A DNA stretch of 31,334 nucleotides from an uncultured Acetatifactor sp. (GCA_910586775.1 CAJUJN010000042.1:1-31334), one strand, 5' to 3'. Shown: positions 6,979 to 15,564, counted from the stretch's first letter. Numbers and translations are program-made. Notes: generated by a model not told the origin, from the letters alone.

Positions 6979-7102
6979 CAAATTAATCTGTAACGAATTC
7001 AGGTTAAGTATGCCATCAGCACAAAGCGCTGTATAATTAAAGATTCCAGGAAATTGCATTTTGTAATGGCATACCTAAAAAAATTCGTTAGAGATTAATT
7101 TG
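6979..7102. repeat. MITE-like element: imperfect terminal inverted repeats of about 38 bp
   Basis: The left arm beginning at 6980 (AAATTAATCTGTAACGAATT) and the reverse complement of the right arm ending at 7101 (AAATTAATCTCTAACGAATT) differ at one base in 20. After a few divergent bases they match again at GTATGCCAT (7008-7016) and ATGGCATAC (7066-7074). About 50 bases of unrelated sequence lie between. There is no open frame and no clear target duplication. It sits between two convergent genes (MATE and fumarase beta). It could be a non-autonomous transposable element or a large bidirectional hairpin terminator. Confidence 0.7.
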
Positions 7103-7133
7103 CGGTCATGTGCAAAAACAACATCACTGCAGA

Positions 7134-7685
7134 TTATTCCCTGCAATATTCCCTGATAGCTGTCTCATACAGATCATTGCCCACAGAATCCATAACCACG
7201 ATCACAGGAAAATCTTTTACCTCCAGCTTTCGGATTGCCTCGGTCCCCAGATCATCATAAGCAATCACTTTTGACGAATGAATGGAACGGGAAAGCAACG
7301 CTCCCGCTCCGCCCACTGCCGCAAAATAAACTGCGCCATTCCGCACGACAGCATCCTTCACAGCCTGGCTGCGCCTGCCCTTTCCAATCATTCCTTTCAA
7401 TCCCATATCCAAAAGCACAGGAGCATACTTATCCATACGACTCGCCGTAGTAGGGCCTGCCGATCCGATCACCTTTCCTTCTCTCGCCGGAGAAGGACCC
7501 ATGTAATAGATCACGTTATTTTTGATATCCATGGGAATCTGCTCATTCGCTGCCACTGCCTCATGCATTCTCTTATGCGCGGCATCCCTCGCCGCATAGA
7601 CAGTTCCCGTCAGATATACATAGTCGCCGGCACGCAAGGAAGCCGCTGTCTCGTCTGTCAACGGCACCGTAATATGTCTGTCCAT
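7134..7685 (-). CDS. fumB: Fumarate hydratase, class I, beta subunit
   Basis: A 183-residue protein matching the C-terminal domain of class I (4Fe-4S) fumarases and related L-tartrate dehydratase beta subunits. Recognisable are LRAGDYVYLTGTVYAARDAAH near the start, the IYYMGPSP segment, the GPTTASRMD substrate-site motif and GMIGKG. It interconverts fumarate and malate together with the alpha subunit. The start is ATG 7683-7685 with GGAGG seven bases upstream; an open extension upstream runs into the repeat element and is rejected. A palindromic repeat fills the gap between the alpha gene and this one, ending 18 bases before the start codon. Confidence 0.93.
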   Translation of the reverse strand: MDRHITVPLTDETAASLRAGDYVYLTGTVYAARDAAHKRMHEAVAANEQIPMDIKNNVIYYMGPSPAREGKVIGSAGPTTASRMDKYAPVLLDMGLKGMIGKGRRSQAVKDAVVRNGAVYFAAVGGAGALLSRSIHSSKVIAYDDLGTEAIRKLEVKDFPVIVVMDSVGNDLYETAIREYCRE

Positions 7686-7703
7686 CCCAAAGCCTCCATA
7701 ATT

Positions 7704-7835
7704 TATACTCGTGAGTGCATTCATTCTTGGTAATAGAAGCACCGCTTCTATTGTATACCGCTTTCTGCCCAGCCTTTGCAGAAGCGCTCACTCGTTATAC
7801 TTTAAAGTCGATAAATGTTTTTGAGTTCGAGTATA
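7704..7835. repeat. Palindromic intergenic repeat, copy A (fumA-fumB)
   Basis: A 132-bp element bounded by TATACTC (7704-7710) and GAGTATA (7829-7835). In the plus orientation it has CGTGAGTGCATTC near the left end, GCAGAAGCGCTCACTCG in the middle and AAATGTTTTTGAG near the right end. All are shared with copy B at 22105-22206. Compared with B it has an extra insert containing a perfect 9-bp hairpin (AATAGAAGC 7732-7740, GCTTCTATT 7744-7752). It starts 19 bases upstream of the fumB start codon. No coding potential is apparent. Confidence 0.8.
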
Positions 7836-7884
7836 TATTACACATCGATAATTTTTCAATGCATAGTTATAACAGGTGAGCATT

Positions 7885-8727
7885 TTACAATACCCTTACC
7901 ACATGCCGATTCACATGACAGCACATATTGACCGCTACCGGCAGACCCGCAATATGCGTAGGATATGTATTAATATTGACTGCCAGGGCAGTGACCGTCC
8001 CCCCCAGTCCTCCGGGACCGATTCCGGAAGCATTAATCCTCTCCAGAATTTCCTTCTCCAACTCACATACATACGCAATATCCGAACACTTATTCGCAGG
8101 GCGGATAAGCGCCTCCTTTGCCATCAGCGCACACTTTTCAAAAGTACCACCGATTCCCACTCCCACCACCAATGGAGGGCAGGCATTGGGACCCGCTTCC
8201 TTCACAGCCGTCACCACGGCATTTTTCACCCCCTCAATTCCGTCCGCCGGCTTGAGCATGAACACTCTGCTCATATTCTCGCTTCCGAATCCTTTGGGTG
8301 CTACCGTTATTTTAACATTTTCCCCCGGCACTATGGAGTAGTGTATGACCGCAGGCGTGTTGTCTTTGGTATTTTCTCTGTAGATAGGATCTTTCACCAC
8401 GGACTTCCTCAGAAATCCCTCCTGATAGCCCTGACGAACCCCTTCATGCACGGCATCTTCCAATATACCGTCCACAAAATGTACCTCCTGTCCCGCCTCC
8501 ACAAACACAACTGCCATGCCGGTATCCTGACATATGGGGATCATGTCCTCTCCGGCTATCCTTGCATTCTCCTGTAGCTGCTTCAGTATCTGTTTTCCAA
8601 GCGGCGCTTCTTCTGCATCCACAGCCCTGCACATAGCTTCCGCCATATCTTCTGACAGAAAATGATTTGCCTCAATGCACATTTCCTTTATCGTTTCGGT
8701 AACCTTCCTAACGCTCAAATCCCTCAT
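7885..8727 (-). CDS. fumA: Fumarate hydratase, class I, alpha subunit
   Basis: A 280-residue protein matching the N-terminal, iron-sulfur-binding part of class I fumarases. Visible family motifs are PICQDTGMAVVF, with a cysteine expected to bind the cluster, the segment PNACPPLVVGVGIGGTF, and the basic stretch GKQILKQLQEN. With the beta subunit it catalyses fumarate/malate interconversion in the cytoplasm; the cluster is oxygen-labile, which suits an anaerobe. The start is ATG 8725-8727 with AGAGGAG five bases upstream, twelve bases after the HIT gene. The beta-subunit gene follows, separated by repeat copy A instead of the usual few bases. Confidence 0.94.
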   Translation of the reverse strand: MRDLSVRKVTETIKEMCIEANHFLSEDMAEAMCRAVDAEEAPLGKQILKQLQENARIAGEDMIPICQDTGMAVVFVEAGQEVHFVDGILEDAVHEGVRQGYQEGFLRKSVVKDPIYRENTKDNTPAVIHYSIVPGENVKITVAPKGFGSENMSRVFMLKPADGIEGVKNAVVTAVKEAGPNACPPLVVGVGIGGTFEKCALMAKEALIRPANKCSDIAYVCELEKEILERINASGIGPGGLGGTVTALAVNINTYPTHIAGLPVAVNMCCHVNRHVVRVL

Positions 8728-8739
8728 ATTTACTCCTCT

Positions 8740-9150
8740 TTATCCCACGATCTCTCTCTTTACGTCCTCTAGCTCTTCCTGCGTACAATCGCCCGGAACC
8801 CAGTTGATCTGCTGCCCGTCGCCATGATACCTGGGAATCATGTGGATGTGAAAATGAGAAACCGTCTGTCCTGCTGCTTCCCCATTGTTCTGTACCAGAT
8901 TCATGCCGTCACAGCGAAGCTTCCCTGTCATATTTATAGCCATACGCTTTGCCACAACCAGAGCTTTGGAAGCTATCTCCTCCGAAATCTCAAAGATATT
9001 TTCAGCATGTTCCTTTGGCAAGATCAAAGCATGTCCCTTTGTAGCAGGCCCAAGGTCCAGAATAACACGGAAATAATCATCCTCATACAATGTTTTGGAC
9101 GGAATCTCCCCATTTGCAATTTTACAGAAAATGCAATCCTCTTTTTTCAT
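8740..9150 (-). CDS. HIT-family nucleotide hydrolase/transferase
   Basis: A 136-residue histidine-triad protein. The triad is HFHIHMIPR, with His at 99, 101 and 103, and the N-terminal CIFCKIANGEIPSK is typical of the HinT branch, with a CxxC pair at C6/C9. HinT enzymes hydrolyse adenosine phosphoramidates and related nucleotide adducts in the cytoplasm. The start is ATG with GGAGG seven bases upstream. It lies between the flavodoxin/SCP2 gene (24 bases) and fumarase alpha (12 bases), clearly in the same transcription unit. The link to fumarase is not obvious and may only be positional. Confidence 0.95.
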   Translation of the reverse strand: MKKEDCIFCKIANGEIPSKTLYEDDYFRVILDLGPATKGHALILPKEHAENIFEISEEIASKALVVAKRMAINMTGKLRCDGMNLVQNNGEAAGQTVSHFHIHMIPRYHGDGQQINWVPGDCTQEELEDVKREIVG

Positions 9151-9174
9151 TCTTCTACCTCCAAATCTCTGAAA

Positions 9175-10173
9175 TTACTGTTCCTCAAATACAAACAGCT
9201 GATCCAACATCCTTAATATTCCAAAATCTCCCTTTGCCTTCATTGCCCCCGACATAAATGCTCTCTGAAAGGTCATTCTTCCGTTTACGATATCTTCCAT
9301 GGCAGCCTTCGCAAGCTGCATTTCCACATCCGGCTTTTCGGCCACACCGTAACTGCACTCCAACCGCGCACCATTGACGGATATGAGCAGCTTTTTCTTC
9401 TTTTCCCCGATGCCGACCGCATACTCGGCACCGAATCCCGCCTTGGGCCTGAATGCCTTGCGCAGTACAGCAAGATACTCTTCCTCATTATCCTGCTCCT
9501 CTTCCGTGAGCATATCGCGGAACAGGCTTGTCAGTTCCTGGATATCCTGTTTCTGTCTCTGCACATAGCTGTCGTCCGATACATACTGCGACAGCTGCTC
9601 TGTCTCCTGCGGTGTCAGATTCGTGCTTTTCGGAACTGCTATCTTCTGCTTTACCGCCTGGTTGCTTGCCGGGAAGCAGGCAATATGCTGATTGATAGAG
9701 CGGTACATATTCTCGGCTTTCTTTTCAATAATCCGGATATACTGTTCATTCATTTCAAGCATAACCGTATTCTCTATATAGCCGCACATACCGCTGCAGG
9801 GTAAGCCCCCGAGTATCTCCCATGCAGTAGACAGGTTCAGTTTTGCCTCTCTCTCCCCGTATGTGGTTGACATAACCACCGGACACATATAGATTCCCGC
9901 AATCTTCTCCTTATCACCAAACAGCCAGCAAGCATCCAGAAACTGTTGCATATATCCGCCGATGCCATACCACTCCACTGTAGTCGCCAGTATAACGCCA
10001 TCCGCATCCTTCAAAGTCTGAGGAAGCGTCGTTATGGTATTTTTACATTCATATAAATTATACCTGGTAACATTGACTCTGAGTTCTTCCAGAATCTCCT
10101 GCATTTTATTGATAACAAACAAAGTAGGATCATCAATAATCCCTCTTCCGCCGTAATAAATGTTAATATTCAA
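9175..10173 (-). CDS. Flavodoxin-like / SCP2 sterol-carrier fusion protein
   Basis: A 332-residue two-part protein. The N-terminal part (about 1-180) has the layout of NAD(P)H-dependent FMN reductases/flavodoxin-like proteins: a first strand NINIYYGG, the segment LKDADGVILATTVEWYG and a long C-terminal helix. The C-terminal part (about 240-332) has SCP2-like features: LISVNGARLECSYG, PDVEMQLAKAAMEDIVNG and FMSGAMKAKGDFGILRML. A charged linker (about 185-235) joins them. The start is taken as TTG 10171-10173 because AGAGGTG lies five bases upstream; another TTG five codons earlier has no good site. It may bind flavin and a hydrophobic ligand; no reaction can be named. Confidence 0.78.
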   Translation of the reverse strand: MNINIYYGGRGIIDDPTLFVINKMQEILEELRVNVTRYNLYECKNTITTLPQTLKDADGVILATTVEWYGIGGYMQQFLDACWLFGDKEKIAGIYMCPVVMSTTYGEREAKLNLSTAWEILGGLPCSGMCGYIENTVMLEMNEQYIRIIEKKAENMYRSINQHIACFPASNQAVKQKIAVPKSTNLTPQETEQLSQYVSDDSYVQRQKQDIQELTSLFRDMLTEEEQDNEEEYLAVLRKAFRPKAGFGAEYAVGIGEKKKKLLISVNGARLECSYGVAEKPDVEMQLAKAAMEDIVNGRMTFQRAFMSGAMKAKGDFGILRMLDQLFVFEEQ

Positions 10174-10240
10174 GATAGCACCTCTCAATTTTCTCCAATT
10201 TCTTCAGGACATGTCCATATCATATCTGCCGGCTGTAAAT

Positions 10241-10837
10241 CTATGAAAATCTGTTTTTTCGTCTTTTGCGTTTATAAAAGCACATGGCGGAAGCCAGTAA
10301 AAAACCTGTCAGCAAACCTCCCACATGGGCCGCATTGTCAATATTCTGTCCGGTGAATCCGCTGTAAAGAGAATATAAAATCATAAGCAGCACCCTGGCA
10401 GGCGTCACATTCTCCATCTCTTTGCCTGAGAACAGCACCATAGCAAGCAGGACTCCGTCCAGGCCAAATATTGCCCCGCTGGCTCCCAGAGATACAGCAA
10501 TGTCATTATTCACAACTTTAGCCAGCAATGACAACAGGTTTCCGCCAATCCCTGAAGCCAGATACAGCAGCGCGTATCTGACATGCCCCACCTCTTTTTC
10601 AATCATGGAACCCAGAAAAAACAAGATCAGCATATTGTTAAAAAGATGACTCATGCCGCTGTGAAGAAACATGGACCATAAAATCCTGTCGTACTCTTTA
10701 TTGACCAGTACAAAAAAGCCATCCAAACTGCCCCGGCTATACAAAAAGTCACCCATAAAACTGCACAGGATGTATACCAGTACATTAACCACTACCAATA
10801 TTATGCTTACTATGGGCTGAGCTTTCCATGTTCTCAA
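10241..10837 (-). CDS. Rhomboid-family intramembrane serine protease
   Basis: A 198-residue membrane protein with about six hydrophobic segments. The rhomboid catalytic Ser is in GASGAIFG (about residue 120) and the catalytic His in NAAHVGGLLTG (about 171). HLFNNM in the second segment supplies the oxyanion-site residues. Rhomboids cut transmembrane segments within the lipid bilayer. The start is uncertain: a TTG at 10844-10846 is one base after GGAGG, too close, so the TTG three codons later, ten bases from AGGAGG, is preferred. It is the last gene of the pilus operon. Processing of a Tad-system membrane protein is possible but only inferred from position. Confidence 0.9.
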   Translation of the reverse strand: MRTWKAQPIVSIILVVVNVLVYILCSFMGDFLYSRGSLDGFFVLVNKEYDRILWSMFLHSGMSHLFNNMLILFFLGSMIEKEVGHVRYALLYLASGIGGNLLSLLAKVVNNDIAVSLGASGAIFGLDGVLLAMVLFSGKEMENVTPARVLLMILYSLYSGFTGQNIDNAAHVGGLLTGFLLASAMCFYKRKRRKNRFS

Positions 10838-10917
10838 CGGTTCCAATCCTCCTGCCCTGTTTTCAGTATCAGCCCCATTCTATCATATCTCTGCCTGTTT
10901 TTCAATCAAAATACGCC

Positions 10918-12072
10918 TCAGCGGAAAATAAGGGCTACCTTCCCACACCTTATTTCGTCGCCTTCCTCCAGCTTTTTCTTTTCATAAGGCTGCATTCTCA
11001 AGCCGTTTCTAAAGGTACCGTTTGTGGAATTTAAATCCTCCAGATACAATCTGCCATCTGTATTTGTAATGCGGGCATGGATTCTGCTGACAGAACTGTC
11101 CTCCAACACCAAATCCACTTCCCCCTTTTTCTTTCCTATGGACAGCACAGCCCTGTCCAGGCCTGCCAGAAGCCTGCCTTCCGGCGTCAGAAGCCTATGC
11201 ATCCTTTCTTCCAGCTCCGGCTTCTCCTCAATATAGACCGTCTTCCCATAAGATTTATTTTCATAAACAGTTTCCTCTGCTACGGCATACCCCGCCATAG
11301 CCTGATGCATGCTTCTCCTGTAATCCTCGCGTTCTTTTCTGTTCTGGCTCCTCTTTTTTTCCAGAATGCCAAATATCCCCTTCCTTCCCTCTCTGGATGT
11401 TTTCTGCGGCGTCTCTGTCTCACCGGCCTCTGTATTGGTCATAACCGCAACCGTCTCTTCAGCTTCCTCTTCTACTACTACTTTTTCTTCCAATACGGTA
11501 CACACCAGCTCCGGAATCTTTGTCTCTTCCAGGCATCCGGCATCCTCGAAAATCTGCGACTGCAGATAAACCTCTCCGTTGCGTTCCAACCGCTCATACA
11601 TATGGTACACACAGTCCACCAACACATCATCTTCATAATCAATATGCTCCACCCAGAATTCCATCAGTTTCATGAAGCTTGATTCCCCTTCGTAATACGG
11701 AACGTAAAGGAATGAGAACACATTGTTCTCCAAATCCTGAAAAATCTGTTCCGGAGACCAGAGGATATTGTTCATATCCAAGAGGAAACGCCCTAATTCC
11801 TGCTGCAGCTGCTTTAAGCTCCATACAAAATCCTTCACCCACTCCCTGGTAATACTGCGGTTTCCGTACAAAAGTGCCAGATTCTGCTTTGACGAGATAT
11901 TATAGTAAAGATAGGCAATACCGTTAATATAGCGCAGACTGCAGGGCAGCAAACCTTTAATCTGGCATCTTCCCAGGATACAATATTGGTATTTCCGTTC
12001 TTCCGGTATTTTATCTAGCTGTATCCGTTCATAATTACTGTTTAAGCTTCGCACAAACTCTATGTTCAGCAT
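10918..12072 (-). CDS. DUF6382 / FHA-domain protein of the Tad pilus locus
   Basis: A 384-residue cytoplasmic protein. The N-terminal region (about 1-170) resembles the DUF6382 domain found beside Gram-positive Tad loci. A charged, low-complexity linker follows (about 185-300). The C-terminal forkhead-associated domain (about 305-384) has the phosphothreonine-binding residues in SSVSRIHARI and LNSTNGTFRNG. FHA domains bind phosphothreonine peptides, which implies Ser/Thr kinase input into pilus assembly. The start is ATG with GAGGGG six bases upstream. It follows the second TadE gene by ten bases. No kinase gene is seen in the window. Confidence 0.88.
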   Translation of the reverse strand: MLNIEFVRSLNSNYERIQLDKIPEERKYQYCILGRCQIKGLLPCSLRYINGIAYLYYNISSKQNLALLYGNRSITREWVKDFVWSLKQLQQELGRFLLDMNNILWSPEQIFQDLENNVFSFLYVPYYEGESSFMKLMEFWVEHIDYEDDVLVDCVYHMYERLERNGEVYLQSQIFEDAGCLEETKIPELVCTVLEEKVVVEEEAEETVAVMTNTEAGETETPQKTSREGRKGIFGILEKKRSQNRKEREDYRRSMHQAMAGYAVAEETVYENKSYGKTVYIEEKPELEERMHRLLTPEGRLLAGLDRAVLSIGKKKGEVDLVLEDSSVSRIHARITNTDGRLYLEDLNSTNGTFRNGLRMQPYEKKKLEEGDEIRCGKVALIFR

Positions 12073-12082
12073 ATAAATCCCC

Positions 12083-12526
12083 TCACTTTTCCACAGCCTT
12101 TCGAGCCTTACGACATATTCTGATAAATGTCACCGGTTCCAGGCGATTGTACCCGTACTCTGCCTGTACACTCCATGTATTTCCGGCCCCCCAATAGTTC
12201 AATCCGGCAAAAGGAAAGGAAAGCTTTCCCTCGCCATTCACGAAAAAACGATTCTTCTCCAATGAGGCTTCCAGCGTCTGAAATCTCCACATCACATATT
12301 TATCCCGGTACAATTCGGACATCCGCTCCTGTATTTTCGATTCCAACTCTGCTGTATCGGCAGCCTCGGCAAGGCTTCCCCATAAAGCAATTGCCCCTGT
12401 GTCCTGCTCCAGCAGACACCTGTCATATTGAAACACCATCATATAAATCACAAAAAGAATTGAGCCCATCACGATGGGAAATACCAACGCAGCCTCAACT
12501 GTCATATAAGCATCTAATCTTTTCAT
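12083..12526 (-). CDS. tadE: TadE-like minor pilin
   Basis: A 147-residue protein with a short basic N-terminus (MKRLDAYMTVEAAL), then one hydrophobic segment (about 13-33) and a soluble remainder. The MTVEAALVFPIV pattern, with Glu five residues into the segment, is the TadE/TadF pseudopilin signature, and the site is suited to a prepilin peptidase. The start is ATG 12524-12526 with AGGAGGG five bases upstream; the upstream extension overlaps the peptidase gene. It is directly preceded by a small prepilin peptidase gene, whose stop lies two bases upstream. Its expected place is the cell surface or the base of the pilus. Confidence 0.85.
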   Translation of the reverse strand: MKRLDAYMTVEAALVFPIVMGSILFVIYMMVFQYDRCLLEQDTGAIALWGSLAEAADTAELESKIQERMSELYRDKYVMWRFQTLEASLEKNRFFVNGEGKLSFPFAGLNYWGAGNTWSVQAEYGYNRLEPVTFIRICRKARKAVEK

Positions 12527-12528
12527 AT

Positions 12529-12960
12529 TTACCCTCCTGTACGCTGACGCCACACCGCCACGGTTATCAGCCACGCAGCTGTCAAAAACGGCAGAAACGG
12601 TATCCTGGTATTTTTCCCGGCTTTTCGCAGCACCAGCAATACCAACGAGACTAATGCTGCCAAAGACAGACTGATTCCAAAAATCAACAGACTACTGCCG
12701 CCTCCTGACAATATTCCCAAAAACATCATCACGATTCCGTCACCATGGCCGGCTTTTTTAGTGGCAAAAGCCGTCGCCAGGAGAAAAACGCCCGGCAGCA
12801 TTCCTTTCAGCATATCCCCGGCATCTCCCTGTCGGCACACAATCGCCGTCACTGCCAATAACCCTCCCGGTATAAGCATCCATACCGATACATTGCATTT
12901 CCTGATATCCATAATACTGATACCCAAAAGCCAGGCCATCGTCAGAAACATAATCCACAT
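12529..12960 (-). CDS. Minimal A24 prepilin peptidase (TadV-like)
   Basis: A 143-residue polytopic membrane protein with the two catalytic aspartates of A24 peptidases: D18 in SIMDIRKCNV and D74 in GHGDG. It lacks the N-terminal methyltransferase domain and cytoplasmic Cys motifs of PilD, as is usual for TadV/CpaA. The start is ATG 12958-12960, nine bases after GGAGG. It is the second prepilin peptidase in this operon; the other (20304-20807) stands at the front. It sits between two TadE-like genes, so separate substrates are possible. GHGDG differs from the more usual GxGDxK in lacking the Lys. Confidence 0.8.
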   Translation of the reverse strand: MWIMFLTMAWLLGISIMDIRKCNVSVWMLIPGGLLAVTAIVCRQGDAGDMLKGMLPGVFLLATAFATKKAGHGDGIVMMFLGILSGGGSSLLIFGISLSLAALVSLVLLVLRKAGKNTRIPFLPFLTAAWLITVAVWRQRTGG

Positions 12961-12975
12961 TGGCTGCTCCCTCCT

Positions 12976-13962
12976 TCATCTTCCGCAACGGCTGCACGGC
13001 CTGTAACCTTCTTCCACCGCATGTTCCAACTCCATTTCGATAACGTTCCTCTTTAATCCGGAACACTCCCTGCTATAGTGATAGCGATTTCCTTCCGTCG
13101 TAATATAATACTCTGCCGGCGAATCTCCTCTTACACATTTTGAACACGGAGAATATTTCCTGCCATTTTGATTTCTCTCCCAATTAATCGCAGAAACCGG
13201 AATCGGTCTCTCCGAAAGTGTCAGGTAAGTACAACTCCTCTTCAAATGATATACTGTCCCTGTCTCCGTGACGTAAGCGATCTGACTTTCATCCCTATCA
13301 TCTGCCGCGCCAACATCTGCCAACCGATAACCGTTCCAAATGTGCGAATAATACCGATTCGCCATACGGAAAGATCCAAATCCAATAAGGCTGCTCCATG
13401 GCGATACCTCATACGTAGCTACAATACTTATCTCATCTTCGGCTCCAAAGATCCTGCTCTCCCAGAATTGAAGGCCTTCCGCCCCTTTTGTAATCGGAGA
13501 ATGATTCAGATAAGCCTTTCCTGCGGAACGAACCATTTCATTTTTGACAAATGTGGATGAAAACGTAATCCCCGTCAGCTCCTTCCACCATCCATCCTCC
13601 TGCTCCCCGTTTTGCGGCTGCTCTCCGCTGTCAACCGCATATCCGTACACGGATAGCCTGCTTCCAATCTGCCACAACGCCAACTGTAAATTGCCGTGCA
13701 GCCTGATCAATTCTATCGCACAGCCCAGATTCAGAAAAAAGAAAAGAAACAGCGGCAGTACGACAGAAGCCTCCACCGTCATTCCGGCGCTTACCTTTTT
13801 GAAAAAGGAGGCAAACAGTGATGTCCCCTTCATGGAATGAACTAAAACGGAAGACTTCAGATTCCGGGCCGAATCCGAATAATTGTTTTGACAGGTCGGA
13901 GAAGGTTTCTTTTTTCTCATTGACAGTTTCTTTTTGATCGTATCACCCCATAAAAAGGACAT
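12976..13962 (-). CDS. TadE-like protein with tandem Cys-rich C-terminal modules
   Basis: A 328-residue protein. A basic N-terminus (1-60) leads to a TadE-type segment MTVEASVVLPLFLFFFLNLG (about 60-82). A soluble part follows, then two copies of a Cys module. The first has VYHLKRSCTYL and ends in YSPCSKC; the second has YHYSRECSGL and ends in YRPCSRC. Each gives H-x4-C ... C-x2-C, like the zinc-binding pattern seen in Ada-type modules, so metal binding is inferred. The start is ATG 13960-13962 with GAGGTG seven bases upstream. The modules should face outward, like the rest of a TadE protein. Confidence 0.82.
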   Translation of the reverse strand: MSFLWGDTIKKKLSMRKKKPSPTCQNNYSDSARNLKSSVLVHSMKGTSLFASFFKKVSAGMTVEASVVLPLFLFFFLNLGCAIELIRLHGNLQLALWQIGSRLSVYGYAVDSGEQPQNGEQEDGWWKELTGITFSSTFVKNEMVRSAGKAYLNHSPITKGAEGLQFWESRIFGAEDEISIVATYEVSPWSSLIGFGSFRMANRYYSHIWNGYRLADVGAADDRDESQIAYVTETGTVYHLKRSCTYLTLSERPIPVSAINWERNQNGRKYSPCSKCVRGDSPAEYYITTEGNRYHYSRECSGLKRNVIEMELEHAVEEGYRPCSRCGR

Positions 13963-13983
13963 CACTGTTCACCTCGCTTTTCC

Positions 13984-15450
13984 TTAATGATAACTTTTCT
14001 GTCTGGTTATCTCATATTGAAAGCCATAACTGCTCCCGATTCTGATATATGCTTCTACCGCATCATAACAGCCATCCAGCCTGAATGCTGCATTTCCCGG
14101 TGTCTTCCGCATATCTGCCTCCACCATATTCATGGCACGCGCCGTAATCGTGTCTGTATCCGCAAGCATCATAAAGATTCTAAGATAATCTTTATATGTC
14201 AGACCGCCTCCATCCTTCGTCTGATCCTGCAAATCCCCTTCCAGGGCTGCCGAAAGACTATAATGCCAACTCTTTTCGTCTTTTATCAATGGAACCTTTC
14301 CTCCCGCCAACAAGGATTTGACATCATAAATGCTTTCCGCATATGCCCATGCCAGTAATATCACACCCTCTACAATGGGAATCAACTGGGGAGATAAAGC
14401 CAGCATGCATGCCAGTTCCGCCGCCACCTTTATCTCTTCCCGTTTTGTCTTGTCAGAAAGCAGGTACATGGCATTTGCCGCCTCCCTGAGCGCACACAGC
14501 CGGTTTGCAACACTTTGCAGATTTTCCATATCGCTGTTTTTCCCGGCAATCAGATATTCTATCTGATAACATAAAGCATCCTCTTCATGTTCCTCGCCGT
14601 ACCTTCCCATATATTGCAGAAGGTATTCCTGAAAGATAAATTTCTCCGTCATCCGCTCCATATCCGACTGTGCATCGTATTCCATATTTCCCCTGTTTAC
14701 CTGCCCCTGCTGCATCCTGCCCATTATCAAGTTGTCCGTATATATGATATTTTGAGACAGATTCGCATCCTTTTCCGTGACCAGCTTCAGTATTCCCCGC
14801 TTTTTCTTCTCTTCCAACCCGTCTGTAGGATTATCAATCTCCACATCCTCAATTTCTTTAATCTGCGCGTCATATTCCTGCTTCTGTTTCTCTTCTTTCC
14901 CCTCTTCAAGCCCGTTTACCTCTATGGTTTCCATCCATCCACGAACCTCCTTCAAAAGATCCAGTCCCACATCGGACTTTATCGCTTCCACAGCACAGCG
15001 GCGAAATACTGCACCGCCCTCGTCTGTCAGAATGGATATCTTTTTCAGTTCTGCCTGTTCTGGCTTAAGCCCCAGAAAATCTCTGTAGAGAGTATTTGAC
15101 AGAAAAACATCCTCATAGTTTAAATTTTTATTCAGATACTTCATCAGATGCGCTTCCGTATTTGCCTTTGTACACAGAGCAGTGCCGTAGGAAGCGTCAA
15201 TCGCAAACAGATTATACTGTTTCATCAGTTCACGGTGATATTCCGCCATGATACTCTGCAACCCGATATCCGTGACAATTTCAGCTTCCAGTCTGGCACC
15301 GTTTCTGCGCGTTCCGTCTATCAGCGCCAGAAACAGGGACAGGATAACCGTCAAACACAACGCGAGATACACTGTCAGATAGGCATTATACGGTTGTACC
15401 ACATCATTCCGATTACACTTTTCACAGAGCAATAATTCCCTGTTCTTCAT
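13984..15450 (-). CDS. DUF5702 protein (TadG-like surface/assembly protein)
   Basis: A 488-residue protein with one N-terminal membrane segment (NAYLTVYLALCLTVILSLFLALIDGTRRNGA, about 22-50) and a long extracytoplasmic part. The opening, with Tyr-Leu-Thr-Val before the segment and DGTR-x-NGARLEAE after it, is that of the DUF5702 family in Gram-positive Tad loci, in the place of TadG. Residues about 190-230 are strongly charged and probably coiled-coil. The start is ATG 15448-15450 after GGGGGGAAAG; an in-frame TTG thirteen codons earlier has a more distant AGGAG. It follows the Flp pilin gene and precedes TadE in one operon. The exact function is unknown. Confidence 0.8.
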   Translation of the reverse strand: MKNRELLLCEKCNRNDVVQPYNAYLTVYLALCLTVILSLFLALIDGTRRNGARLEAEIVTDIGLQSIMAEYHRELMKQYNLFAIDASYGTALCTKANTEAHLMKYLNKNLNYEDVFLSNTLYRDFLGLKPEQAELKKISILTDEGGAVFRRCAVEAIKSDVGLDLLKEVRGWMETIEVNGLEEGKEEKQKQEYDAQIKEIEDVEIDNPTDGLEEKKKRGILKLVTEKDANLSQNIIYTDNLIMGRMQQGQVNRGNMEYDAQSDMERMTEKFIFQEYLLQYMGRYGEEHEEDALCYQIEYLIAGKNSDMENLQSVANRLCALREAANAMYLLSDKTKREEIKVAAELACMLALSPQLIPIVEGVILLAWAYAESIYDVKSLLAGGKVPLIKDEKSWHYSLSAALEGDLQDQTKDGGGLTYKDYLRIFMMLADTDTITARAMNMVEADMRKTPGNAAFRLDGCYDAVEAYIRIGSSYGFQYEITRQKSYH

Positions 15451-15564
15451 CTTTCCCCCCACGTCCGCCTTGACGGACACGAATTTCAATACCCGGACAT
15501 AATCTCCTGCATTACACCTTCCGACTCACTTTAATGAGCCTCCGGACAACAGTTCTTCTCGTCT

